Source: Phycisphaerales bacterium UBA4658 (GTDB taxonomy: Bacteria; Planctomycetota; Phycisphaerae; Phycisphaerales; UBA1924). Taken from it: a stretch of 6,549 bases of DNA. A model generated the notes under the pieces. That model saw nothing but the letters and a program-made list of their open reading frames with translations, made no database searches and had not been told where the DNA came from. How positions within the stretch are numbered: the first letter of the stretch is position 1; each line of letters begins with the position of its first letter. A program made the translations under genes and the position numbers. The stretch is from positions 15,660 to 22,208 of the forward strand of contig DHLW01000165.1 of the NCBI GenBank assembly GCA_002405485.1. The letters run 5' to 3'. Shown here in pieces: positions 1-6,524 of the stretch.

Positions 1-22
1 CCCCCCCCACCCCCCCACCCCC
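1..22. repeat. C-rich low-complexity tract at left end
   Basis: The window opens with 8 C, A, 7 C, A, 5 C. A similar tract of the same strand sense closes the window. It codes for nothing recognisable. A sequencing or assembly artefact, or a hard-to-assemble genomic G-tract, is the simplest explanation. Confidence 0.8.
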
Positions 23-277
23 TCATCTCGGCACCCTCGGCAACGGGCGCTGCCGACGTTGCACTCGGCTCCGCGGACACCGCACCGCCGACCGCGCGGC
101 GCTCAAGCTCCTTGACTCAGCAGTGCGCGTCACTGCTTTGCTGCCCTCCGCTCTGGCCTGCCCGGACACTCGAGCACGCCTTGAGCAGGTGTGCCTGCGT
201 GTCGGCACGCATCGTGGCACGCCGCGGTGAGCAGGGACGTCAAGCATGGAGCGATCATGCCCTGCAGCGCGGTGCCT
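23..277. other. Downstream region without a supported gene
   Basis: This stretch lies beyond the stop of the VWA gene. Short open frames exist on both strands, but their translations are Arg/Ala/Pro-rich with no domain, signal or membrane pattern, as expected from random GC-rich DNA. The only structure I see is a nested inverted repeat at 231-265. Confidence 0.6.
231..265 (-). terminator. Possible stem-loop after the VWA gene
   Basis: GCAGGG (231-236) pairs with CCCTGC (260-265), and inside it GCATG (244-248) can pair with CATGC (256-260). The structure begins about 12 nt past the TGA stop at 278-280. No T-run follows on the minus strand, so it is not a classical intrinsic terminator. It could be a 3' stabilising hairpin or chance. 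Confidence 0.25.
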
Positions 278-1177
278 TCACGGGTCGCCAGGAGGCGTGG
301 ATCGCTTCTTGGCGGCACGAAGCCTTGCCATGACATCCTGATTGTCGGAGGCGTCCACGACCGGTCTGGGAGAGGAGACTGAGGCGGGGGCTTGTTCCTG
401 CGATGCTGCCGGCCTGTGCTCAGCAGACGCTTCGGAAAGGGACGGGACATCGTCGGGCCGACGCGAAGCCTCGCCTGGAGTGGGGATGGTGGAGCGGTTC
501 ACGATCGTTCCACCAGCGCGGGCCTTCGCTGCCGCGAGCGTCGCCAGAGAAGCTGATGTGGTTCTGGGATCCCGGGACAACTGCGAGAGCAGTCGCTCCT
601 GCACGCGAGCGATATCAATGGTGATGCGCCGGGCCGCGACATCGACCAAGAAGAGCACGATCGCGGACAGAGCGACGAGCAGCCACACCGCACGCGAGAT
701 CTCCGGCATCTTCAGGTGCTCGCGTACCCAGAGGTCCGCGCCTGCCGGATCGAGCCGGTAGACGCGCCCGTTTGTTCGTTGAGCCAGCTCCCAGAGGAGC
801 TTCGTGTTGGGTGCAGGCTCTCGAAACTCCTCGCCGGCGCGGCGGACAATCGCGGCCCGCACGCTGCCGGATCGCGAGCCCGCATCGATGGCGTCGACCG
901 CGCCGGCGTCATAGCGGATCGACAGCAGATGCGAGCCGATGGCGAGGGCCTCGACCTCGGCCTCATACAGCCCGGGACCGACCTGCCGGAACGCCACGTC
1001 GCGTGACGTGTCGCTGCTCGTTCCGGGCTCCGATGGCGGCACGACCCGGGCTCGGACGGCGGCGAAGTTCAGCGGGTCACCTGCTTGATCGAGCAGGTGG
1101 AGCGACACCTTGGCGCGGTCCCCGCGCGTGTCCACGACCACGCGAGAACTCGCGTCGCCGGATGGCCGCATCGTCCA
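278..1177 (-). pseudogene. C-terminal part of VWA/GATase-like membrane protein, after in-frame TAG
   Basis: This segment continues the upstream VWA gene in the same frame, directly after the TAG at 1178-1180. It reads W-T-M-R-P and on for 299 residues to TGA at 278-280. It first holds a beta-rich periplasmic segment (VVVDTRGDRAKVSL, then GLYEAEVEAL), which matches the usual continuation of these large planctomycete-type proteins. Next comes a membrane helix (AVWLLVALSAIVLFLVDVAA, residues 161-180 counted from the ATG at 1171), then a basic, amphipathic stretch and a low-complexity Ala/Pro/Ser tail that should be cytoplasmic. The ATG at 1171 has no Shine-Dalgarno sequence before it, so independent translation is doubtful. 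I read it as the rear third of a protein of about 1021 residues. It is translated only if the TAG is a sequencing error, is suppressed, or is recoded. Confidence 0.75.
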
Positions 1178-1180
1178 CTA
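1178..1180 (-). other. In-frame amber codon interrupting the VWA gene
   Basis: On the minus strand the codons read TGG CAG CAG CAG TTG TAG TGG ACG ATG CGG. The frame does not shift, and recognisable protein continues on both sides. One C-to-T change from CAG (Gln) would make this stop. The supported genes in this window end in TGA, so TAG is not needed as a terminator for any of them. Confidence 0.85.
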
Positions 1181-3343
1181 CAACTGCTGCTGCCAGAACG
1201 ACGAGAACGAACCCCACGACGTCCAGGCGGTGTTCCATCTCGTTGAGGCGTCACTGGCAAAGGTCGTTACGCGGCCCAGACCGTGCTGCCATTGCGCGAG
1301 GATCGGATCGCCCTCGGGCCCGCGGAGCTTCACGGCCGACAGCCCGCCGCGATCGGCGGTCACGACGTATCCGGTGATCCCAGGCAGCGGTCCGGTGATC
1401 CCCCGAAGTGATTCACCCGAGATCGCGATCTTGGGAGAAAAAGCCGGGCCCTCCCAGATCAGGGTTCGTCGGATGGTCTGGGCTTCCTTGATGAAGATCT
1501 GAGGCAGCACGGCCCTTGAGTTGACGCTCTTGACGTTGTAGAAGCGACCTCCTGCTGTTCGGGCCAGCCCCATGAGCAGAGGGTCGTTGGACTGGTCGCC
1601 GATGGCGACTGTCGAGAGAGTGATGCCTCGTCGCTTCAGATCAACAGCCATGGCAAGCCCGCTGTCGGGATCGCCCACGGTCTGGCCGTCAGTCAGAATG
1701 ATGACGTGCTTGACGCCCCCGGGCGACTTGGCAAGTTCCGCTGCCGCGGCTTGGATGGCGGGGAAGAGGTTCGTCCCGCCGCCAGGTCCGATCGAACGAA
1801 TCCGCCGAGCGATTCCAGCCGGATCACCGACTGTCGTCAGGGGCACGACGATCTCCGTGGCGTCGTCGAAGGCGATGACGGTGACCTGATCCAGGCGTGA
1901 GAGCGCCCGTACGCCGAGAATCGCCGCTTCATTGGCGATCTGTTGCTGGTTCATGCCCGTGCCGGAGACGGTGTTGCTCATCGAGCCCGAGCAGTCGATG
2001 ATGATCGCGAGCCCCCCCATCGGCATCTGCCGCTTCTGCGGCGGGTCAAGCAGCACGGGGAGGGCGTCGGCAAGAGGCGAGCCGATCCAACCGCCCGCTC
2101 CATAACTCTCGGGGCCGCCCACAACCAGGAGGCCACCTCCGGCATCATGCACGTAACGGACGATGCTCTCCTGCTGCGACTGAGAGAAGTTCGATGCGGG
2201 CTGGTTGAAGAGCACGACCGCGTCGAATCCGGACCACTCGGACAGCGTGCTCGGGGCAGACGATGCGGTCCGCACGTCGACCTTGACGTTGTCCGAGGTC
2301 ACGGCCGAGACCAACGGCGCGACAGTCCTCTCATCCTCGGCCAGCACGAGCACGCGCCCGCGATCGCTGGTGAACATGACCTCTTCGGCCCTGAGCAACT
2401 GTGGGATGGATGCCGCCTCTTCATCGGGCTGAAAGACTGCCTCAACGCGATGAACGGGGCCGCTTGGAAGCCGCAGTTGCTGCGACAGGACATTCAGGCC
2501 CGGCTCAAGGTCCACGCCGGCCGACAAGCCCGGAGTCCCCGGGTCCAGATCCACCGGCTCACCGTTGAGCGTCAATGTCAGACGTCCGCTGGCGGCCCGC
2601 TCGGTCTTCATGATGACCCGGGCCGTGATCGTGTCTTGGTCGCGCACCCACGCCGGCACGATCAGATCCTCGATGCGCACCATCGACGACCGGTCGTACT
2701 CAATGCTTGCCACGTCGATCGGAACTCCGGCGGCGATCAACGCTGCTGCAGCACTCGAGAGACTCCCGACGGTCTCGTTCCCGTCGGAAATGAGAAGGAC
2801 GCGTCCGGCGGCATCCGATGGCACGATCGCCCTGGCAAGGTCTATGCCCTTCCGAAGATCGGTCGCGTCACTCTGGCCGGCGGCGCCGATGTCCACGCGC
2901 GGCGAGGTCGCGGTCGGGAGTGATTGGACATACGCGTCACGCGCAACGGTGACAACTCCAAACCGGTCCTCTGGAGGCCGCTTTCCGAGAGAGGCTCGAA
3001 GGAACTCGTCGCTCAGCTCTCGCTGCTCGCTCGGAACCGAGTCGCTCACATCCACCACCGCCACAACGACAACATCGTCCGCCCGCCATCGGATACGGGG
3101 TTCGGCCAGCGCAATGCACAGCAGCGTCATCACCAGACAGCGCATCGCCAGGTGAATCATCTGACGGGACACATCCCAGCCAGACAGACTTCGACGGGCG
3201 ATCCACCACGCCAAAAGGCAGAGCGGCGGAATGAGAAGGAGCCATGCGGGACGGTCGAAAGCGGGCAGGATGACCGAAGCGTCCCAAGCGCTCCACCACT
3301 GGGCGCTCGCGACCGAGTTCAATCTCGAAGCCAAGTCAGACAT
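1178..3343 (-). CDS. VWA-domain and GATase-like membrane protein, N-terminal 721 residues
   Basis: This is a large envelope protein of a type common in planctomycetes. Its function is not established; VWA domains generally bind partners through a metal ion (MIDAS). Two membrane helices (about residues 33-49 and 64-81) come first. VWA domain 1 follows, with DVSDS (98-102), a Thr at 161 and ISDG (D187). After a beta-rich segment comes a class I glutamine-amidotransferase-like fold (about 327-430, with VVGGPESYGAGGW); no Cys sits at the expected nucleophile position, so it is probably not catalytic. VWA domain 2 has DCSGS (450-454), GGGTN (T524) and LTDG (D552). The frame stops at TAG 1178-1180, yet homologous-looking sequence continues. 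ATG 3343 is the first start after an in-frame TGA and keeps the first membrane helix. It lacks a well-placed ribosome site; the nearest G-run (AGGGGG) ends 24 nt upstream. The gene lies 104 nt behind the phosphatase-cytochrome gene and may be co-transcribed. Confidence 0.9.
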   Translation of the reverse strand: MSDLASRLNSVASAQWWSAWDASVILPAFDRPAWLLLIPPLCLLAWWIARRSLSGWDVSRQMIHLAMRCLVMTLLCIALAEPRIRWRADDVVVVAVVDVSDSVPSEQRELSDEFLRASLGKRPPEDRFGVVTVARDAYVQSLPTATSPRVDIGAAGQSDATDLRKGIDLARAIVPSDAAGRVLLISDGNETVGSLSSAAAALIAAGVPIDVASIEYDRSSMVRIEDLIVPAWVRDQDTITARVIMKTERAASGRLTLTLNGEPVDLDPGTPGLSAGVDLEPGLNVLSQQLRLPSGPVHRVEAVFQPDEEAASIPQLLRAEEVMFTSDRGRVLVLAEDERTVAPLVSAVTSDNVKVDVRTASSAPSTLSEWSGFDAVVLFNQPASNFSQSQQESIVRYVHDAGGGLLVVGGPESYGAGGWIGSPLADALPVLLDPPQKRQMPMGGLAIIIDCSGSMSNTVSGTGMNQQQIANEAAILGVRALSRLDQVTVIAFDDATEIVVPLTTVGDPAGIARRIRSIGPGGGTNLFPAIQAAAAELAKSPGGVKHVIILTDGQTVGDPDSGLAMAVDLKRRGITLSTVAIGDQSNDPLLMGLARTAGGRFYNVKSVNSRAVLPQIFIKEAQTIRRTLIWEGPAFSPKIAISGESLRGITGPLPGITGYVVTADRGGLSAVKLRGPEGDPILAQWQHGLGRVTTFASDASTRWNTAWTSWGSFSSFWQQQL

Positions 3344-3447
3344 TGGGCAGGTCCACGCTTCGATCGTCCCCCTTCACGCCTGGTGCTCCCTTGACACAGA
3401 CTCGCGCGGCTGCACGCCCCGTGAGCTCCCGTTCGGCGTCATGCTGC

Positions 3448-4437
3448 TCAATCACGGTACTTCACGTGGCAGTCCTTGCACGATGCCGCGACCAGCTTGA
3501 ACTGGGCCGACATCTTGAGTGCATCCCGTTCGCCCGCAGCCAGGAGATCCTCGAGCGCCTTGGCCTTGGAACTGGCATCGCGGAGCATATCGGTGAACTC
3601 GGCCGGTCTGCGCTTCGCATACCCGGTCTCTTGCAGCAGTCTATAGAGGTCTGCCAGACGACCCGCCTCGGCTGCGGGCACCAGATCGGGGCTCGTTGCC
3701 GGCGTTCTCCAACCAGCCTTCTCGATTTCCTTGAGATGATCATACGCGAGGTCCACATCCACCATGCCTTGGACGAAGCCCGAGGGCTTGCTGACGGATG
3801 GGAAGTCCGCGGGCACCGCATCGATCACGCTTGCCGGCAGCGGCTTGGCATTCTGAGCACAAGCGTACAGCCCCGTGTAGTTCGCCGCGGTGCCGCTGAC
3901 CTTCATTCTCGACACACCCTGCTCCGGCGTCGCCCAGCCGAGATTGGCGGCAACCATCGCCGCGGCTCCAGCGCTGCGGTGCTTCCCGTGATGACAGTGA
4001 ATGTAGACGGGTCCATCCTTCATTGCGTCGCGAGTAGCGCGCGTGAGTTCGAGCCCACGCGACTCCTCGATGCCGTTGTACGAGATCGGCAAGTGGATGT
4101 ATCGCATTCCGCGGGCACTGGCCTTCTCGACTTCGGGCTCGGCCCCGTCGACGCTGATGATCGTCTTGACGCCCATGGCCGCGAGCGTGTCCAGACCGGC
4201 GTCCCCTTCTGGCTGACTTCCGGACACAAAGCCCTCGTGATACGCGACCACGTTGTGCACACCAGGCAGGTTTTGTGGCTTTGCCTCCGCGATCGTCGGC
4301 ATCGCGATCGGCGTCATGGCCTTCACGCTGGGCGGCGTTGCAACTGCGGCCGACCTCGGAGGCGATGAACAGGACCAGACGCCCCCTGCCACCATTACCA
4401 GGAGCACGACGAACTCGAGCGAGCGCGCATGGATCAT
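3448..4437 (-). CDS. Lipoprotein: CX5R (DSP/PTP-type) phosphatase fused to class II cytochrome c-like domain
   Basis: The product is a 329-residue exported protein. Residues 1-23 form a signal peptide (R5, then FVVLLVMVAGGVWSC) ending in a lipobox-like VWSC, so C23 is probably lipidated; Trp at -2 is unusual. After a Pro/Ala linker comes a dual-specificity/tyrosine phosphatase-like domain (about 55-200). Its P-loop is HCHHGKHRSAG, with nucleophile C148 and phosphate-binding R154. A clear general-acid Asp is not visible in the expected upstream loop (HLPISYNGIEE). The C-terminal ~120 residues are helical and end in CKDCH (320-324) six residues before the C-terminus, the placement seen in cytochrome c'/c556-type four-helix bundles. 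I infer a membrane-tethered periplasmic phosphatase with a covalently bound heme; substrate and redox role are unknown. ATG 4437 is chosen because AAGGAG lies 5 nt before it. The ATG at 4458 would add seven residues but falls inside a -10-like box. Confidence 0.88.
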   Translation of the reverse strand: MIHARSLEFVVLLVMVAGGVWSCSSPPRSAAVATPPSVKAMTPIAMPTIAEAKPQNLPGVHNVVAYHEGFVSGSQPEGDAGLDTLAAMGVKTIISVDGAEPEVEKASARGMRYIHLPISYNGIEESRGLELTRATRDAMKDGPVYIHCHHGKHRSAGAAAMVAANLGWATPEQGVSRMKVSGTAANYTGLYACAQNAKPLPASVIDAVPADFPSVSKPSGFVQGMVDVDLAYDHLKEIEKAGWRTPATSPDLVPAAEAGRLADLYRLLQETGYAKRRPAEFTDMLRDASSKAKALEDLLAAGERDALKMSAQFKLVAASCKDCHVKYRD

Positions 4438-4442
4438 GAGGA

Positions 4443-4448
4443 CTCCTT
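4443..4448 (-). promoter_or_regulatory. Ribosome binding site deciding the start of the phosphatase-cytochrome gene
   Basis: The minus strand reads AAGGAG, then 5 nt, then ATG at 4437. This is a near-perfect Shine-Dalgarno sequence and argues for the inner of two in-frame ATGs. Confidence 0.75.
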
Positions 4449-4453
4449 GATCG

Positions 4454-4459
4454 ATCATA
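4454..4459 (-). promoter_or_regulatory. Possible -10 box for the phosphatase-cytochrome gene
   Basis: TATGAT on the minus strand matches TATAAT in five of six bases. Transcription would start near 4447, giving a leader of only about 11 nt that still carries the AAGGAG. No convincing -35 sequence sits 16-18 nt upstream, so this is tentative. Confidence 0.3.
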
Positions 4460-4695
4460 CCGTCCGGTCGTGAGACCCGTTGCGGAGCGGCTCTCTCGGT
4501 TGCGGCTCATCTCGCATGGTCGCGGCTCGCTTGCACGAACGTGCGTTTTCGTGTCGCCCAGCGATCGATCGATGGCGAGATCGGCACGCTCAGCCCGAAG
4601 AACATCGGATCTGCTCGCACGCTCCAAGGGCCCGGTTCACTCACCTTCTGTGAAGCGTTGTCGAGACGTCGCCGCATCCGCTGAGCCGTTACAAG

Positions 4696-4716
4696 CTCTC
4701 TCTCTCTCTCTCTCTC
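4696..4716. repeat. (CT)10 dinucleotide microsatellite
   Basis: The plus strand has ten CT units plus one C (a GA tract on the minus strand). Perfect dinucleotide repeats of this length are uncommon in GC-rich bacterial DNA. The tract lies about 260 nt upstream of the phosphatase-cytochrome start codon, in non-coding sequence. Confidence 0.95.
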
Positions 4717-4733
4717 GCCCTGGGACCTCGGGG

Positions 4734-4743
4734 CACACACACA
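4734..4743. repeat. (CA)5 short dinucleotide repeat
   Basis: Five CA units occur 17 nt after the CT tract. Alone this could be chance; next to the CT repeat it adds to a locally low-complexity patch. Confidence 0.8.
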
Positions 4744-4904
4744 TGGCACGCACATCCCTCGCCGGGTGGCCACATCCGGCCAGAGAGTCTCCAGGTTTCC
4801 ACAACACAGGATGTCACACCAGCCCAGTCTACTTCGGGCTCAGGTTCCGTGCTGCAGAGCCCGGAGTGTGCCGCTTGCGCGTTTCACCAGTATGAGCATG
4901 GTCG

Positions 4905-4919
4905 GGGGCGATTCGCCCC
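4905..4919 (-). terminator. Possible hairpin downstream of the LolA-like gene
   Basis: GGGGCG, loop ATT, CGCCCC form a 6-bp all-GC stem about 110 nt past the stop codon. No T-tract follows on the minus strand, so intrinsic termination is unproven. Confidence 0.25.
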
Positions 4920-4994
4920 GTCAGGCCTCTGAGTCCTTTCCGGCGAACGCGTTCCTCGGCACACAGGGTGCCGGCAGATCGCGACGGACAGCCA

Positions 4995-5023
4995 CGGCTC
5001 GTCAATGAGAGCAGCCCGAGCCG
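4995..5023 (-). terminator. Inverted repeat just after the LolA-like stop codon
   Basis: CGGCTCG (4995-5001) and CGAGCCG (5017-5023) are perfect 7-nt inverted repeats with a 15-nt loop. The structure starts 4 nt beyond the TGA at 5028-5030. It lacks a T-run, so it may be a 3'-end stabiliser or a factor-dependent end. Confidence 0.3.
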
Positions 5024-5027
5024 AGGC

Positions 5028-5759
5028 TCACGACATGAAGACCCGCCGAAGCATACGCCCACACCACGAACCCTTGACACCCACGGGCGGGACGAAGACG
5101 AGTTCATCGTCCCGGACTGGCGCGTTGAGCAGAGGCATGATCGACGTAACCTCACGCTCAGATTCGTTGCTCTCTTCGACGTGGACGAGAAGTCCCGTGC
5201 CACGATCGAAGCCGAACCGAATCTGCTCTCCAAGATCGCCCTTGTGCTGCGCGAACACGATGTCGCACGGCACTCGCTCGCCGAAGATCTGGAGTTCTTC
5301 CTGCCCCGCCGAACGCACGTCGACGAGTGACTCAAGCATGCCGGGAAAGTACTGCATGCCAAGCAGCGTAGGAAGCAGAAGGTGCGCCGTGCCGCCCGAT
5401 ATGCCGGTCGCAGCAGCGATCGGCGTCATGGCATCCGCGGACTCGCTCACGCTCCCCGCAAGGTTCCACCACCAGCGGATGGGCGTTGAGTCGGCCTGGC
5501 CACCATTCCAGATCGCAAATGCCGGCTGGGGCGCACCTGTCTCGCCCGGCACGACATTCGCATCGAATGCGTACATGATCCGCCCGGGTCGAGCAAACCG
5601 CGCTCGGAACGGACGCACATCGCGGAACCCGCCCACGCCTGCCAGCCCGCGTGACTCGAGAACATACTCGCCTTCGTCTGCGTAACTGTCGCACGACGAA
5701 TACGCGGCCAGCGCTCGCTCAACAACCCATGCACCATCATTGATAGGTGTGCTTTGCAT
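5028..5759 (-). CDS. LolA-like (outer-membrane lipoprotein-sorting family) protein, 243 residues
   Basis: The protein resembles a LolA/COG2834-like group of bacterial envelope proteins of unknown exact role. Its landmarks are an N-terminal helix with AYSSCDSYADEGEY (about 19-32), the segment FRARFARPGRIMYAFDA (about 51-67), a Trp-rich WWWNL, the motif ATGISGGTAHLLLPTLL (about 116-132), and a late strand pair IRFGFDRGTGLLVHVEE where this fold usually carries its hydrophobic-cavity strands. The family normally binds lipid or lipoprotein in the periplasm, but this protein has no signal peptide: it starts MQSTPINDGAWVVERAL. No longer start is possible because an in-frame TGA lies five codons upstream. 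It may therefore act in the cytoplasm, or its leader may have been lost. Start ATG 5759 sits directly under a promoter-like sequence with no clear ribosome site, which suggests a leaderless mRNA. The gene ends in TGA and is followed by a stem-loop. Confidence 0.8.
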   Translation of the reverse strand: MQSTPINDGAWVVERALAAYSSCDSYADEGEYVLESRGLAGVGGFRDVRPFRARFARPGRIMYAFDANVVPGETGAPQPAFAIWNGGQADSTPIRWWWNLAGSVSESADAMTPIAAATGISGGTAHLLLPTLLGMQYFPGMLESLVDVRSAGQEELQIFGERVPCDIVFAQHKGDLGEQIRFGFDRGTGLLVHVEESNESEREVTSIMPLLNAPVRDDELVFVPPVGVKGSWCGRMLRRVFMS

Positions 5760-5765
5760 CCTGCG

Positions 5766-5795
5766 AGTATACCATCAGTCCATCTACATTGTCAC
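5766..5795 (-). promoter_or_regulatory. Sigma-70-type promoter, probably leaderless, for the LolA-like gene
   Basis: The minus strand has GTGACA (5790-5795, five of six to TTGACA), an 18-nt spacer, and TATACT (5766-5771, five of six to TATAAT) preceded by TGG, an extended -10. Six bases (CGCAGG) separate the -10 from the ATG, so the predicted first transcribed base is the A of the start codon or its neighbour. Confidence 0.6.
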
Positions 5796-5816
5796 CCAAC
5801 GTTGTGTTTTCCACCA

Positions 5817-5831
5817 CGACATACGTTGTCG
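5817..5831. promoter_or_regulatory. Small inverted repeat upstream of the LolA-like promoter
   Basis: CGACA and TGTCG are separated by 5 nt, about 20 nt upstream of the -35 box. Nearby is a palindrome CAACGTTG at 5797-5804. Either could be a regulator site, but such short repeats also arise by chance. Confidence 0.15.
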
Positions 5832-6524
5832 CGCGACGCACGCTCTCATTTCTGGATTATGTGCTCTTGTATCTTGATCGGCTCTTCCGTTTCTGCATGT
5901 CCTCATCTCATGGATCCGATCGTGGGGACTCAGTCCTGACGACGTTCCTCGCACATCTCAGAGCAGTTCGCAGTTGTCCGCTTAGGTATGGCGTTGTGAG
6001 CGATTTGCGAAACCGCGGCGAGAAAGCCATCGGCGAATCGTGGTCGCCGCACGGTCACTTGGTCGATGGACCATCTGCCCTAGATCGGGGGTGTGCGTAA
6101 CACTGGATTCCACCGAGTTCAGAAGCGTCGCGGTACGCTGTCGCACGCGCATGAAAGCGCAGCCACGGGACGACCAGAAACGAACGTTTCCGATTCGCTC
6201 GCCGAGGCACTGAGCTTTACCGATGACGCTGTGTTCGAAGAACGGGTGAGCAGAAGCCCTCAGGATCTGGTCAAGATGGCCGATTAGACGATGGACAGTT
6301 TCCCGAACTCACTCGGCCGGCGCATCGTGAGTTGGAAGCCGGGAAGGATGGGCCTTCTCACCGCACGCAGAAAGCCCGGGCCGACGATCTCGTGTGAAAG
6401 CGAGGACCGCGAGACGACCCGTTTCCGTCAAGGAGCGGCCGAGAGATGGACCGTGCCCACTTCACGCACCGCCGGAACGCCTGGTCTGGACTGCACGTCT
6501 GCGGGCATGGGACCATCGCGTCGT

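Larger units (their letters stand above)
4459..5027. other. Intergenic region of about 570 nt with simple repeats
   Basis: This gap separates the LolA-like gene from the phosphatase-cytochrome gene. Open frames on both strands give Arg/Ser-rich translations without recognisable domains, and I regard them as spurious. The region holds a (CT)10 tract, a (CA)5 tract, GATCGATC-type palindromes and two hairpins behind the upstream gene. No tRNA or known RNA gene is apparent. Confidence 0.6.
5760..6524. other. Long region without a supported gene
   Basis: About 765 nt show no convincing coding region on either strand. The first 250 nt are the most AT-rich part of the window and hold the promoter of the LolA-like gene. 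Plus-strand frames at 5747-6100 and 6093-6287 lack domains, good ribosome sites and clear codon bias. The plus frame from 6000 to the end is interrupted only by TAG codons (6081-6083 and 6285-6287), and its last part from ATG 6291 is open to the window end. No tRNA, rRNA or transposase signal was seen. Confidence 0.5.

Noticed and set aside
1943..2923. A 326-codon plus-strand frame opposite the VWA gene
   Set aside because: It is the antisense shadow of a gene with two clear VWA motifs; its His/Arg-rich translation shows no domain.
3391..3396. A perfect TTGACA on the plus strand
   Set aside because: No -10-like sequence follows at 16-18 nt and no plus-strand gene lies downstream.
3374..3442. 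A 22-codon minus-strand frame filling the gap between the phosphatase-cytochrome and VWA genes
   Set aside because: It has a start and stop but no ribosome site and a random-looking translation; such short frames are expected by chance.
3343..4368. A 341-codon plus-strand frame opposite the phosphatase-cytochrome gene
   Set aside because: It is a shadow frame of a strongly supported minus-strand gene.
4533..4549. GCACGAACGTGC followed by GTTTT on the plus strand, terminator-like
   Set aside because: The stem is only 4-5 bp and there is no plus-strand gene to terminate.
4470..4895. A 141-codon plus-strand frame across the intergenic region
   Set aside because: It reads through the CT and CA repeats, is Arg/Ser-rich, and has no domain or ribosome site.
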